Below are positions 1 through 5,389 of a stretch of 5,389 nt of DNA, one piece after another. How positions within the stretch are numbered: position 1 is the stretch's first letter; every line of letters starts with the position of its first letter. The position numbers and the translations under genes are program-made. Source of the stretch: Oscillospiraceae bacterium. GTDB lineage: Bacteria > Bacillota > Clostridia > Oscillospirales > Ruminococcaceae. The stretch spans positions 1-5,389 of the forward strand of contig JAGAKC010000139.1 of the NCBI GenBank assembly GCA_017848155.1, given 5' to 3'. The notes beneath the pieces were generated by a model that was given only the letters and a program-made list of their open reading frames with translations, had not been told where the DNA came from and did not search any database.

Positions 1-286
1 GAAGCTTTATTTTTTTCAACCTTTCAACAGCCTCGGAGATGACAGAGATATCCCTGAAAGCCTCAGCGGTTATTATAGCGCCGTCAAAGCACGTCGGGTC
101 AAACAGGCTGTAGATGACATTCTCGAAATTAAGGCGCTCGTCATCCACCCAGTGGTTATAGATATTTGAATACACCGCAACGTCCACATCGGCATTCAGT
201 GCCGCTTCGGCTATTCCGCATATGATCTCCTTCTGCTCTGCATCATCGGCTCTGGCAGTGATGACAGCTATCCTCCTGCGTGGCAT
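1..286 (-). CDS. N-terminal fragment of a LacI/periplasmic-binding-fold sensor protein (partial, runs off left edge)
   Basis: Only the first 95 residues are in the window. The protein opens MPRRRIAVITARADD, with no signal peptide or membrane segment, so it should be cytoplasmic. A first beta-strand (RIAVITA, residues 5-11) is followed by a helix rich in Glu and Ala, a second strand (VDVAVYS), and later a CFDGAIITAE stretch. This alternation matches the N-lobe of LacI-type/periplasmic-binding sugar domains. No helix-turn-helix precedes it, so it is not a standard LacI repressor. In Clostridia, similar domains without an N-terminal HTH are found ahead of GGDEF or AraC-type output domains, but the output domain here is outside the window. 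The ATG start is supported by AAAGGGG seven bases upstream (300-294) and a strong promoter just behind it. The gene is divergent from the GH43 gene, which suggests a sugar-sensing role (inference). Confidence 0.6.
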   Translation of the reverse strand, partial: MPRRRIAVITARADDAEQKEIICGIAEAALNADVDVAVYSNIYNHWVDDERLNFENVIYSLFDPTCFDGAIITAEAFRDISVISEAVERLKKIKL

Positions 287-307
287 AGTACCACCCCTTT
301 CGTATTT

Positions 308-336
308 AGTATAACGTATATCTGCGCCAAAGTCAA
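308..336 (-). promoter_or_regulatory. Sigma-A promoter of the partial sensor gene
   Basis: On the minus strand TTGACT (336-331) and TATACT (313-308) are separated by exactly 17 bases. Each box differs from consensus at one position. The predicted transcription start is near 301, which leaves a leader of only about 15 bases that begins almost at the ribosome binding site. There is therefore no room for a riboswitch on this side. Confidence 0.8.
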
Positions 337-339
337 CAG

Positions 340-379
340 AAAAAGTGCAGATTGTGATTAAAAAGTGGATTATATGAAT
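340..379 (+). repeat. Tandem direct repeat, two 20-bp units, between divergent promoters
   Basis: AAAAAGTG occurs at 340-347 and again at 360-367, a period of exactly 20 bp. Over the full 20-bp units 14 positions agree. The array starts three bases from the -35 box of the leftward promoter (331-336) and ends eight bases before the -35 box of the rightward promoter (388-393). Direct repeats with a period of about two helical turns next to a -35 box are the usual form of an AraC-family or similar activator site. Assigning it as an operator is inference. Confidence 0.4.
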
Positions 380-387
380 ACAGGCTA

Positions 388-416
388 TTGATTTTAGCTG
401 ATCTCGTATGTATAAT
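388..416 (+). promoter_or_regulatory. Sigma-A promoter of the GH43 lipoprotein gene
   Basis: TTGATT (388-393) and a perfect TATAAT (411-416) are 17 bases apart. The expected transcription start is near 423, which gives a leader of about 70 bases before the ATG at 493. The -35 box begins with the TTG at 388, the first start-like codon of the open frame. That TTG would lie upstream of the transcript, so it cannot be the start codon if this promoter is used. Confidence 0.8.
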
Positions 417-448
417 GAAAACAACGGACCCAACAAATATATCCACCT

Positions 449-489
449 CGGAGCTGCTCCAAAAAGCGACGCTCCGAATGAAAGGAGCA
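449..489 (+). promoter_or_regulatory. Possible SD-masking leader structure of the GH43 mRNA
   Basis: The leader carries two GGAGC copies (450-454 and 484-488) and two GCTCC copies (456-460 and 471-475). The second GGAGC is part of the ribosome binding site. CGGAGC (449-454) can pair with GCTCCG (471-476). The ribosome-binding copy can pair with 471-475 through an 8-base loop, or as GGAGCA with TGCTCC (455-460). Some of these pairings exclude one another, so one fold masks the site and another frees it. The stems are short (5-6 bp), no known riboswitch class is recognised, and chance is possible. Confidence 0.3.
481..487 (+). promoter_or_regulatory. Ribosome binding site that fixes the GH43 start at 493
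   Basis: AAAGGAG ends five bases before ATG 493. Other in-frame candidates upstream are TTG 388, which lies in the -35 box, and ATG 478, which has no purine-rich site before it. The site thus selects 493, and the protein then begins directly with a signal peptide. Confidence 0.8.
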
Positions 490-492
490 ACT

Positions 493-2589
493 ATGAAAAA
501 GAAGTTTCTTGCTATATTCTGTGCGGCGGCTTTGCTGACAACGACAGGCTGCGCAGGAGAAAAAAGCGATGTAAGCGATCAGACCTCTGCAACAGAAGTG
601 GTCAGCACGGACATTATCCCCGAAGACATCACCGAGGAAAAGATACTGGACAGCCTTAACAACGGCATCGTTATCGACGGGGTCAGCGGAAATGTCTACA
701 AGACTGAACGCAATGCAAATCCCATTTCTGGAAGTATCTTCTGCGCAGACCCCACAGCTGTGGAGTATGAGGGCAGGCTGTACGTCTACGGCACCAACGA
801 TACCCAGCAGGCTGAACAGGACACCACGAACGATTACGACCAGATAAGATCACTGGTAGTGTTCTCAACAGACGACATGGTGAACTGGATATATCACGGG
901 AGAATAGAAACAGGCAAGATAGCACCGTGGATATACAACTCATGGGCGCCGTCCATCGTGTCCCGTGTGGAGGACGACGGACTTACCCACTTCTATCTCT
1001 ACTTTTCAAACGGCGGAGCAGGTGTGGGCGTCATCACCTCCACCGACCCCGTAACAGGCTGGACAGACCCTCTCGGAGCGCCTTTCGTGTATCAGAACAT
1101 GGAGGGACTTGAAAACTGTCCTGCGCCCTTTGACCCGGGCGTATGCATCGACGAAAACGGTACAGGCTGGCTCACCTTCGGAGGCGGTACACCTGCGTCA
1201 GGTGCGGCTGTACATACCAATATCCCGAAGGTAGTGAAGCTCGGCGAGGATATGCTGTCCTTTGACAGCGAGTTCGTTTCCATCGACGCTCCGTACTTCT
1301 TTGAAGCAAGCGAGCTGAATTACATCGACGGCACGTATTACTACACCTACAGCACCGACTGGCAGACCCGTGGCGCAGGCTGGGACTATGAGGGAATATC
1401 CGCTCCGCCCACATGCAGTATGGCATACCTCACCACAAAGACTCCCCTTGATGCGGAAAGCTGGGAATACAGGGGCGCATACTTCTATAACTCGGGTCAG
1501 AACGAAAAGGGCGAATCAGGTCTGCGCTGGGGCAACAATCACACCCATTTCTGCGAGTATCAGGGCACGAACTACATCTTCCACCACACGCTTCTTCTGG
1601 AGGAGCTCATGGGCGGCACAGCAGGCTTCCGCAGCATGATGGCGGACTACCTGCCGATGGATGCCGCAACGGGCGAGATACCGATAACTGCCGCTTCAAG
1701 ACAGGGTGTGGCGCAGATAAAGCTGCTCGACCCGTACTCCGAAAACAGCGGTGCAGTTATGTTCACCTCTGCCGACATCGGCTATACAGCAGGCGCAAAC
1801 CCTGCCGCAAAAAGCAATGCGGACGGCGCATGGATATATGTAAGAGGAGCGGACTTCGGCTACGGCGCATCAGCTCTCACAGCCGACGTAAAGGGCAAGG
1901 GCCGCATTGAAGTACGTCTTGATGACCTTTCAGACGAAGCAGTCGCATTTATAGAATTCGACAATGCCGACTACGCAAAGGTGCGCACTACAGAATTCAG
2001 GCAGTTTGACGGCAGGAATCACAATATCTACCTTGTTTTCTCTGGTGCTGACATCGAGCTTCGCTCATGGCAGTTTACAAAGGGCGACGAGGCGCTCCGT
2101 CCCGAGGAGGATATCTCCGTTACGGAAACGAAGTACGAAACTCTTGTCATCTCCGCACAGGCCGAAAACCCCGGTCCAAGCCCCTCCGCAGTGCTTGAGA
2201 TAACAAAGGACGGCGATTACTCCGTCAAGTCATCCTCTTTTGCAAAGGAGAGCGAGATGCTCAATCTCGGCTTCATCAATCCAGACAAGGAAGCCTCCTA
2301 CAAGGTATATGTAAAGTCACTTGGACTTGAAACAGAGGACGGTATCGTGGAAGTGCCCGTCGATGTGGAGCTTGACCCCACAAGCAACTCCGCAAACGGT
2401 CTTGAAAACGGCTGGAAGGGCGCAGAGATAGGCACTGTCATCTACGGTACAGAGGAATGCGGACTGGTCGCAGCCGAAACCACCATCGACTGGATAGGCT
2501 ACAGGCTCGCCCTTATGAAAGACGGCACAGAAATACCCTACACCTCTGTAACCTATAACCTCACGATAAGCGGTCTGACATTTGAATGA
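493..2589 (+). CDS. GH43 glycoside hydrolase lipoprotein with CBM6 and an unassigned C-terminal module
   Basis: This 698-residue protein is probably an exo-acting arabinofuranosidase or beta-xylosidase working on hemicellulose at the outer cell surface. MKKK followed by a hydrophobic stretch and LTTTGC gives a lipoprotein signal with Cys20 as the likely lipidated residue. A polar linker leads to the GH43 five-bladed propeller (about residues 75-400). The likely catalytic triad is Asp86 (ADPTAVEYEGRLYVYG, general base), Asp214 (FDPGV, pKa modulator) and Glu271 (FFEASEL, general acid). WAPS begins at Trp151, and His350 (NNHTH) fits the ion-binding histidine of the family. A CBM6 (about 412-530) shows the typical YVRGADFG, RIEVRLDD and NIYLVFSG strands, ending at Trp526. 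Residues of about 540-698 form a beta-rich module that I cannot assign. Subfamily and exact substrate cannot be settled by eye. The gene has its own promoter and terminator and looks monocistronic. The start at 493 rests on the AAAGGAG site. Confidence 0.9.
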   Translation: MKKKFLAIFCAAALLTTTGCAGEKSDVSDQTSATEVVSTDIIPEDITEEKILDSLNNGIVIDGVSGNVYKTERNANPISGSIFCADPTAVEYEGRLYVYGTNDTQQAEQDTTNDYDQIRSLVVFSTDDMVNWIYHGRIETGKIAPWIYNSWAPSIVSRVEDDGLTHFYLYFSNGGAGVGVITSTDPVTGWTDPLGAPFVYQNMEGLENCPAPFDPGVCIDENGTGWLTFGGGTPASGAAVHTNIPKVVKLGEDMLSFDSEFVSIDAPYFFEASELNYIDGTYYYTYSTDWQTRGAGWDYEGISAPPTCSMAYLTTKTPLDAESWEYRGAYFYNSGQNEKGESGLRWGNNHTHFCEYQGTNYIFHHTLLLEELMGGTAGFRSMMADYLPMDAATGEIPITAASRQGVAQIKLLDPYSENSGAVMFTSADIGYTAGANPAAKSNADGAWIYVRGADFGYGASALTADVKGKGRIEVRLDDLSDEAVAFIEFDNADYAKVRTTEFRQFDGRNHNIYLVFSGADIELRSWQFTKGDEALRPEEDISVTETKYETLVISAQAENPGPSPSAVLEITKDGDYSVKSSSFAKESEMLNLGFINPDKEASYKVYVKSLGLETEDGIVEVPVDVELDPTSNSANGLENGWKGAEIGTVIYGTEECGLVAAETTIDWIGYRLALMKDGTEIPYTSVTYNLTISGLTFE

Positions 2590-2610
2590 TATGTGCATAG
2601 CATAAAACTA

Positions 2611-2640
2611 CGGGAGCAGTTCATCTGCTCCCGTTTTGTT
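2611..2640. terminator. Strong intrinsic terminator shared by the convergent GH43 and GH26 genes
   Basis: A perfect 9-bp stem, CGGGAGCAG (2611-2619) with CTGCTCCCG (2625-2633), encloses the 5-base loop TTCAT. TTTTGTT follows on the plus strand. On the minus strand the hairpin is followed by TAGTTTTATG, a weaker U-run. It lies 21 bases after the GH43 stop and 19 bases after the GH26 stop, so it should end both transcripts. It is best suited to the plus-strand gene. Confidence 0.9.
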
Positions 2641-2659
2641 CTATTCAGGCTCAGAGCCA

Positions 2660-4279
2660 TCAGCCGTTGAAATCAGGTAACTCATCCCTTGTGATGATGA
2701 CATCACTGTTGTATACCTTCTTCATCATATCAAACGATGTGTAGGCATCGGAAAGCTCCGTGGTGCCGTTCTTTACTATGAAATCCCAGTTCCACACTGC
2801 AAACCACAGCCAGTATGCATTATCTCTGACGATAAGCTCGGGGTCGGGCATGGTAGCACATTCGCTCATGGTAACAAGCTTCTTCTGGCTGCCTGACCAG
2901 CCGGACATATCCGCAAGCAGGTCGGGGCTGGTGCCGTAATCATATGCCTGATTGTAGATATCCGTTGCAGATATATCGCAGTACTCATCTCCGGGGTACC
3001 AGTCAGGATCCTGCGCATTCCATACCCAGATAAGATTGTCAAGCTGATGATAATCGGTCATGCGGTGGTACATAAGCTTCCAGAGCCATTTGTACGCATC
3101 AGCTCCCGATGCGCCCCACCAGAACCAGCCGCCGCTCGCCTCATGCAGAGGTCGCCACATGACCGTCACGCCTGCGTCCTCCATGCGCTGCATCAGTGCG
3201 GAGATATTGTCGATGTCAAGCATTATATTGTAAGCCTCGGCAGATATCCTGCCGCTGTTGTACATCTCCACAAGAGCTGCGGTGTCTGCCATTGCGATAT
3301 CCTCATCGGTCACTGCGTTTGCAAGTGAGAATGCGGTATCGTCCGTGTAGAACGCACATCTGTCATACGGTGCATACCAGTGCCAGTCGTATACGACAAG
3401 ACCGCCGTCATTGCTCCACTGGATGGCAAGGTCAACGTCCTTCGCCTTTGGCGAGCCGTCACAGAAGCTCATGGAATCATAGATAAAGTCAAAAGTGCGC
3501 ACAGCAGGATATTTCCTAAGTCCAAGATACAGTGCGTCAGTTTCTGTGTTGTTGCCGTAATCCGTACACTGTCCCGCAAGAACACGCTTGCCGTAAACAG
3601 CCTTAAGATACTGATAGATGTTCTGAGTCTTGAGATTTGCATAGGGGTTGCAAAGAGTATCGTCGATGCCGTCATAAATAGAATCGCTTATCGGCTCGCC
3701 GTTTTCGATGCGTATGGAGTCAAGAGAGAACCAGCTCCAGCCATCGCCCAGTGTTATCTTATTACTTCCCTTTTCAAGGAATATTCCGTCAACCGTCGTT
3801 TCCACCCAGTCGCCATTTTCCGAAACTATATCCATTGCCTTAAGACCGTTGAATATCAGCGGATTCTCCTTGTGGCTGCCTGCACAGTGACGTACTGTTA
3901 TTTTGTAGTACTGGCTGGCAGGGATATCTACGGTCATGCTGAATGCCTTATTGTCAGATATATCAACATATCCTTCACCCGAATAGCCTGCCTTGTCTGT
4001 CTTAAGCACCACACCTGCGTTAAGCTCCGCTGTTTCAGCCTCCACAAGACTGTTGTGCTCCTTCTTTTCAACACCGCCGTAGCTCAGCTTTTCAAAACTG
4101 TAGCTGCTTGCGTAGGTTATTGCGGACGGGTCGACCTTTGTCCTGCCCGTTATGACTTCAGCAGCACCACTGTCTGTCGTTCCGCTTCCGTCAGGTACGG
4201 AAACGACACCATTCGTGCACCCCGTCGCTATTCCGACCATAGCTGTGATAAGCGCCAACGTTTTCTGTAATATGCTCAT
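2660..4279 (-). CDS. GH26 beta-mannanase lipoprotein with N-terminal CBM35-like module
   Basis: This 539-residue protein probably hydrolyses beta-1,4-mannan backbones (endo-mannanase, EC 3.2.1.78) outside the cell. The N-terminus has one Lys (residue 6), a hydrophobic core and IATGC, which fits a lipoprotein signal with Cys21, although Ala at -3 is less usual than Leu. A Ser/Thr/Gly-rich linker follows. A beta-sandwich at about 78-193 starts VEAETAEL and ends WFSLDSIRIENG, like CBM35/CBM6 modules that bind hemicellulose. The GH26 barrel covers about 215-535. The acid/base is Glu380 in WRPLHEASGGWFWWG, the nucleophile is Glu473 in TMSECATMPDP, and His300 lies in DWHWYAP. WVWNAQDPDWYPGDEY is also typical. 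Some GH26 members act on beta-1,3-xylan or mixed-linked glucan, but the motifs here look mannanase-like. ATG 4279 has GGAGG seven bases upstream. The frame is intact. The gene is divergent from the AraC gene, a likely regulator. Confidence 0.93.
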   Translation of the reverse strand: MSILQKTLALITAMVGIATGCTNGVVSVPDGSGTTDSGAAEVITGRTKVDPSAITYASSYSFEKLSYGGVEKKEHNSLVEAETAELNAGVVLKTDKAGYSGEGYVDISDNKAFSMTVDIPASQYYKITVRHCAGSHKENPLIFNGLKAMDIVSENGDWVETTVDGIFLEKGSNKITLGDGWSWFSLDSIRIENGEPISDSIYDGIDDTLCNPYANLKTQNIYQYLKAVYGKRVLAGQCTDYGNNTETDALYLGLRKYPAVRTFDFIYDSMSFCDGSPKAKDVDLAIQWSNDGGLVVYDWHWYAPYDRCAFYTDDTAFSLANAVTDEDIAMADTAALVEMYNSGRISAEAYNIMLDIDNISALMQRMEDAGVTVMWRPLHEASGGWFWWGASGADAYKWLWKLMYHRMTDYHQLDNLIWVWNAQDPDWYPGDEYCDISATDIYNQAYDYGTSPDLLADMSGWSGSQKKLVTMSECATMPDPELIVRDNAYWLWFAVWNWDFIVKNGTTELSDAYTSFDMMKKVYNSDVIITRDELPDFNG

Positions 4280-4335
4280 AACATTACCTCCCTGTGGACT
4301 CCTCCTGTTTCGGACAGCTCATATCCTCTGTATTA

Positions 4336-4364
4336 AGGATAACACCTTTTTACGGAAAATACAA
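4336..4364 (-). promoter_or_regulatory. Candidate promoter of the GH26 gene, weak -35 box
   Basis: On the minus strand TTGTAT (4364-4359) and TATCCT (4341-4336) are 17 bases apart. The -35 box matches consensus at only three positions and the -10 box at four. Predicted transcription starts near 4329, giving a leader of about 50 bases. A poor core promoter is what one expects of a gene needing an activator, which fits the adjacent AraC gene, but other placements in this AT-rich region are possible. Confidence 0.4.
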
Positions 4365-4388
4365 TAAAAAATTATGAACACATTTTTG

Positions 4389-4433
4389 AAATTTTAACAT
4401 CTGTTTTGTTAAATTTTAAAGATCGCAAAACAG
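4389..4433. repeat. Overlapping inverted repeats in the GH26-AraC intergenic region
   Basis: TTTAACA (4393-4399) and TGTTAAA (4407-4413) form a 7-bp dyad around a 7-base spacer. Allowing one mismatch it extends to 11 bp per arm (4389-4399 with 4407-4417). A second perfect 8-bp dyad, CTGTTTTG (4401-4408) with CAAAACAG (4426-4433), overlaps it. Both lie upstream of the candidate GH26 -35 box and of the AraC promoter, where regulator sites are expected. No T-run follows that would make either a terminator. An operator role is inference. Confidence 0.4.
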
Positions 4434-4492
4434 GAAAATCTTTTCGCAGAGCGGTTTAACGTCATTGCTGTAAAATTAACACTTCAAAAGTA

Positions 4493-4521
4493 TTGACATA
4501 TCAGCAGATTTCATTTATACT
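4493..4521 (+). promoter_or_regulatory. Sigma-A promoter of the AraC-family gene
   Basis: A perfect TTGACA (4493-4498) and TATACT (4516-4521) are separated by 17 bases. Transcription should start near 4528, leaving a leader of about 20 bases that holds only the ribosome binding site GAGGTGA (4539-4545). A promoter this close to consensus suggests steady expression of the regulator without activation. Confidence 0.85.
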
Positions 4522-4549
4522 GAAAAAAAGAGCATGAAGAGGTGATAAT

Positions 4550-5380
4550 ATGAAGATAAACGACCATCTTTATCCATATGACGTTGAAGTCAGAAAGCTG
4601 CCCATACACCTGACAGGCATAGGCGGCAGCGAATTCCAGTATCATATCCAGAGAAACGAAGGGTACCACTGGCATCAGATACTGTTCAGCACAAAAGGAA
4701 ACGGCATACTTAAATACGACAACAGGACATTTCATATAAACGAAGGAGCAGCTTTCTTCCTGCCCGCAGGATATCCGCATGAATACTACACCGAGAATGA
4801 CGGCTGGGATGTAAGATGGGTCGCATTTGACGGATATGCCTGTGCACATCTGCTTAGTCAGTTCAGCATGACCGCTCCCGTCATTATCACACCGAGAGAT
4901 GATTCTATCATGAAAAAGCTTTTCGGAAAGATGTATACACTTCAGAAAACTGACAGAGCAAACGGAAACTATTACTGTTCAGGGTATATGTATGCCCTGC
5001 TGATCGAATTCCACAGGCTCATGGATACACGTGAGAACAAGCTCAGAAGCGACAGATTCAGGATACTTGCGCCTGTTCTCGATTACATTGACGAAAACTA
5101 TCACAGGGATTTCCCCCTTACTGACCTAGCAGAGATCGCAGGTATAACTCCGCAGCATCTCTGCCGTATATTCAGGCAAACGATGAACATGCGCCCCAAT
5201 GAATACCTTACCCAGCAGCGTATGCAGGCAGCAAAGACCCTGCTTCAGCGAAACGAGATGTCAGTTGCACAGGTCGCAGCAAGCTGCGGTTTCCCCGATG
5301 CGAGCTATTTCAGCACTGTTTTCAAGAAGCACGAGGGTCTTTCACCCGTAGAATACAAAAAGCATATCGGTATCAGATAA
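4550..5380 (+). CDS. AraC-family transcriptional regulator with N-terminal cupin
   Basis: This 276-residue cytoplasmic regulator has the usual AraC-family length and two-part layout. The N-terminal cupin (about 25-100) contains GYHWHQILFSTKGNG with His40 and His42, then FHINEGAAFFLPAGYPHEYY with His77, the fold that binds a sugar effector in AraC-like proteins. The DNA-binding part holds two helix-turn-helix units. The first is at about 190-212 (LTDLAEIAGITPQHLCRIFR) and the second at about 238-269, with the family signature GFPDASYFSTVFKKHEGLSP. The ATG at 4550 has GAGGTGA just upstream and a strong promoter. The gene is divergent from the GH26 mannanase gene, with 270 bases between the starts, and the frame is intact to its TAA. 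It is probably an activator of the mannanase gene and perhaps of genes beyond the right edge. The effector cannot be read from the sequence. Confidence 0.93.
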   Translation: MKINDHLYPYDVEVRKLPIHLTGIGGSEFQYHIQRNEGYHWHQILFSTKGNGILKYDNRTFHINEGAAFFLPAGYPHEYYTENDGWDVRWVAFDGYACAHLLSQFSMTAPVIITPRDDSIMKKLFGKMYTLQKTDRANGNYYCSGYMYALLIEFHRLMDTRENKLRSDRFRILAPVLDYIDENYHRDFPLTDLAEIAGITPQHLCRIFRQTMNMRPNEYLTQQRMQAAKTLLQRNEMSVAQVAASCGFPDASYFSTVFKKHEGLSPVEYKKHIGIR

Positions 5381-5389
5381 AGCGTTATC

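Noticed and set aside
408..659. 83-residue frame starting at ATG 408
   Set aside because: The start sits just ahead of the -10 box of the GH43 promoter, with no ribosome binding site, and the frame overlaps the GH43 signal peptide region with a very basic, low-complexity product.
493..2589. Dockerin or cellulosome-type module on the GH43 protein
   Set aside because: No paired calcium-binding loop repeats of the dockerin type are visible in the C-terminal 155 residues, and the N-terminal signal points to a lipid anchor.
2317..2598. Minus-strand frame over the 3' end of the GH43 gene
   Set aside because: It is a shadow of the coding strand and would cross into the terminator region; no recognisable domain or start signal.
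3380..4270. Long open frame of 296 residues on the plus strand
   Set aside because: It lies wholly antisense to the GH26 gene, whose catalytic motifs are intact. Its translation shows no domain, has an unnatural Cys/Arg-rich composition and lacks a ribosome binding site.
4434..4445. Small dyad GAAAA-TC-TTTTC
   Set aside because: Five-base arms in AT-rich sequence are expected by chance and there is no link to a promoter element.
4511..4849. Minus-strand frame overlapping the AraC gene start
   Set aside because: It is antisense to the clear cupin-coding region and lies over the AraC promoter, with no ribosome binding site or known domain.

Overview
The window looks like a chromosomal piece of a fibre-degrading Gram-positive anaerobe, most likely Ruminococcus or a close relative in the Oscillospiraceae. 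The grounds are intermediate base composition, strong AGGAGG-type ribosome binding sites, sigma-A promoters with 17-bp spacers, and extracytoplasmic hemicellulases joined to carbohydrate-binding modules. The genus is an inference from gene style; no marker gene is present. No dockerin or cohesin is visible, so nothing points to a cellulosome.

Layout from left to right. Positions 1-286 (minus) hold the N-terminal 95 residues of a cytoplasmic protein resembling a LacI-type/periplasmic-binding-fold sensor; the rest lies outside. Positions 287-492 are a divergent control region with a near-consensus promoter on each side and a 20-bp-period tandem repeat between them. Positions 493-2589 (plus) encode a lipoprotein with a GH43 five-bladed propeller, a CBM6 and an unassigned C-terminal module of about 150 residues. 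A strong hairpin terminator at 2611-2640 lies between this gene and the convergent gene at 2660-4279 (minus), a lipoprotein with a CBM35-like module and a GH26 beta-mannanase domain. Positions 4280-4549 are a second divergent control region, AT-rich and with overlapping inverted repeats. Positions 4550-5380 (plus) encode an AraC-family regulator with an N-terminal cupin.

Working model (inference): both enzymes are tethered to the outer face of the cell and attack hemicellulose. The GH26 enzyme would cut mannan backbones, and the GH43 enzyme would remove arabinose or xylose from side chains or xylo-oligosaccharides. The AraC protein, transcribed divergently from the mannanase gene, is the natural candidate for sensing a released sugar and activating that gene. 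The partial sensor protein, divergent from the GH43 gene, may be a second sugar-responsive regulator.

Each gene family here is known. The least explained parts are the C-terminal module of the GH43 protein, the repeat-bearing control regions, and a GH43 leader that could mask its own ribosome binding site. I see no mobile element, CRISPR array, tRNA or rRNA gene.
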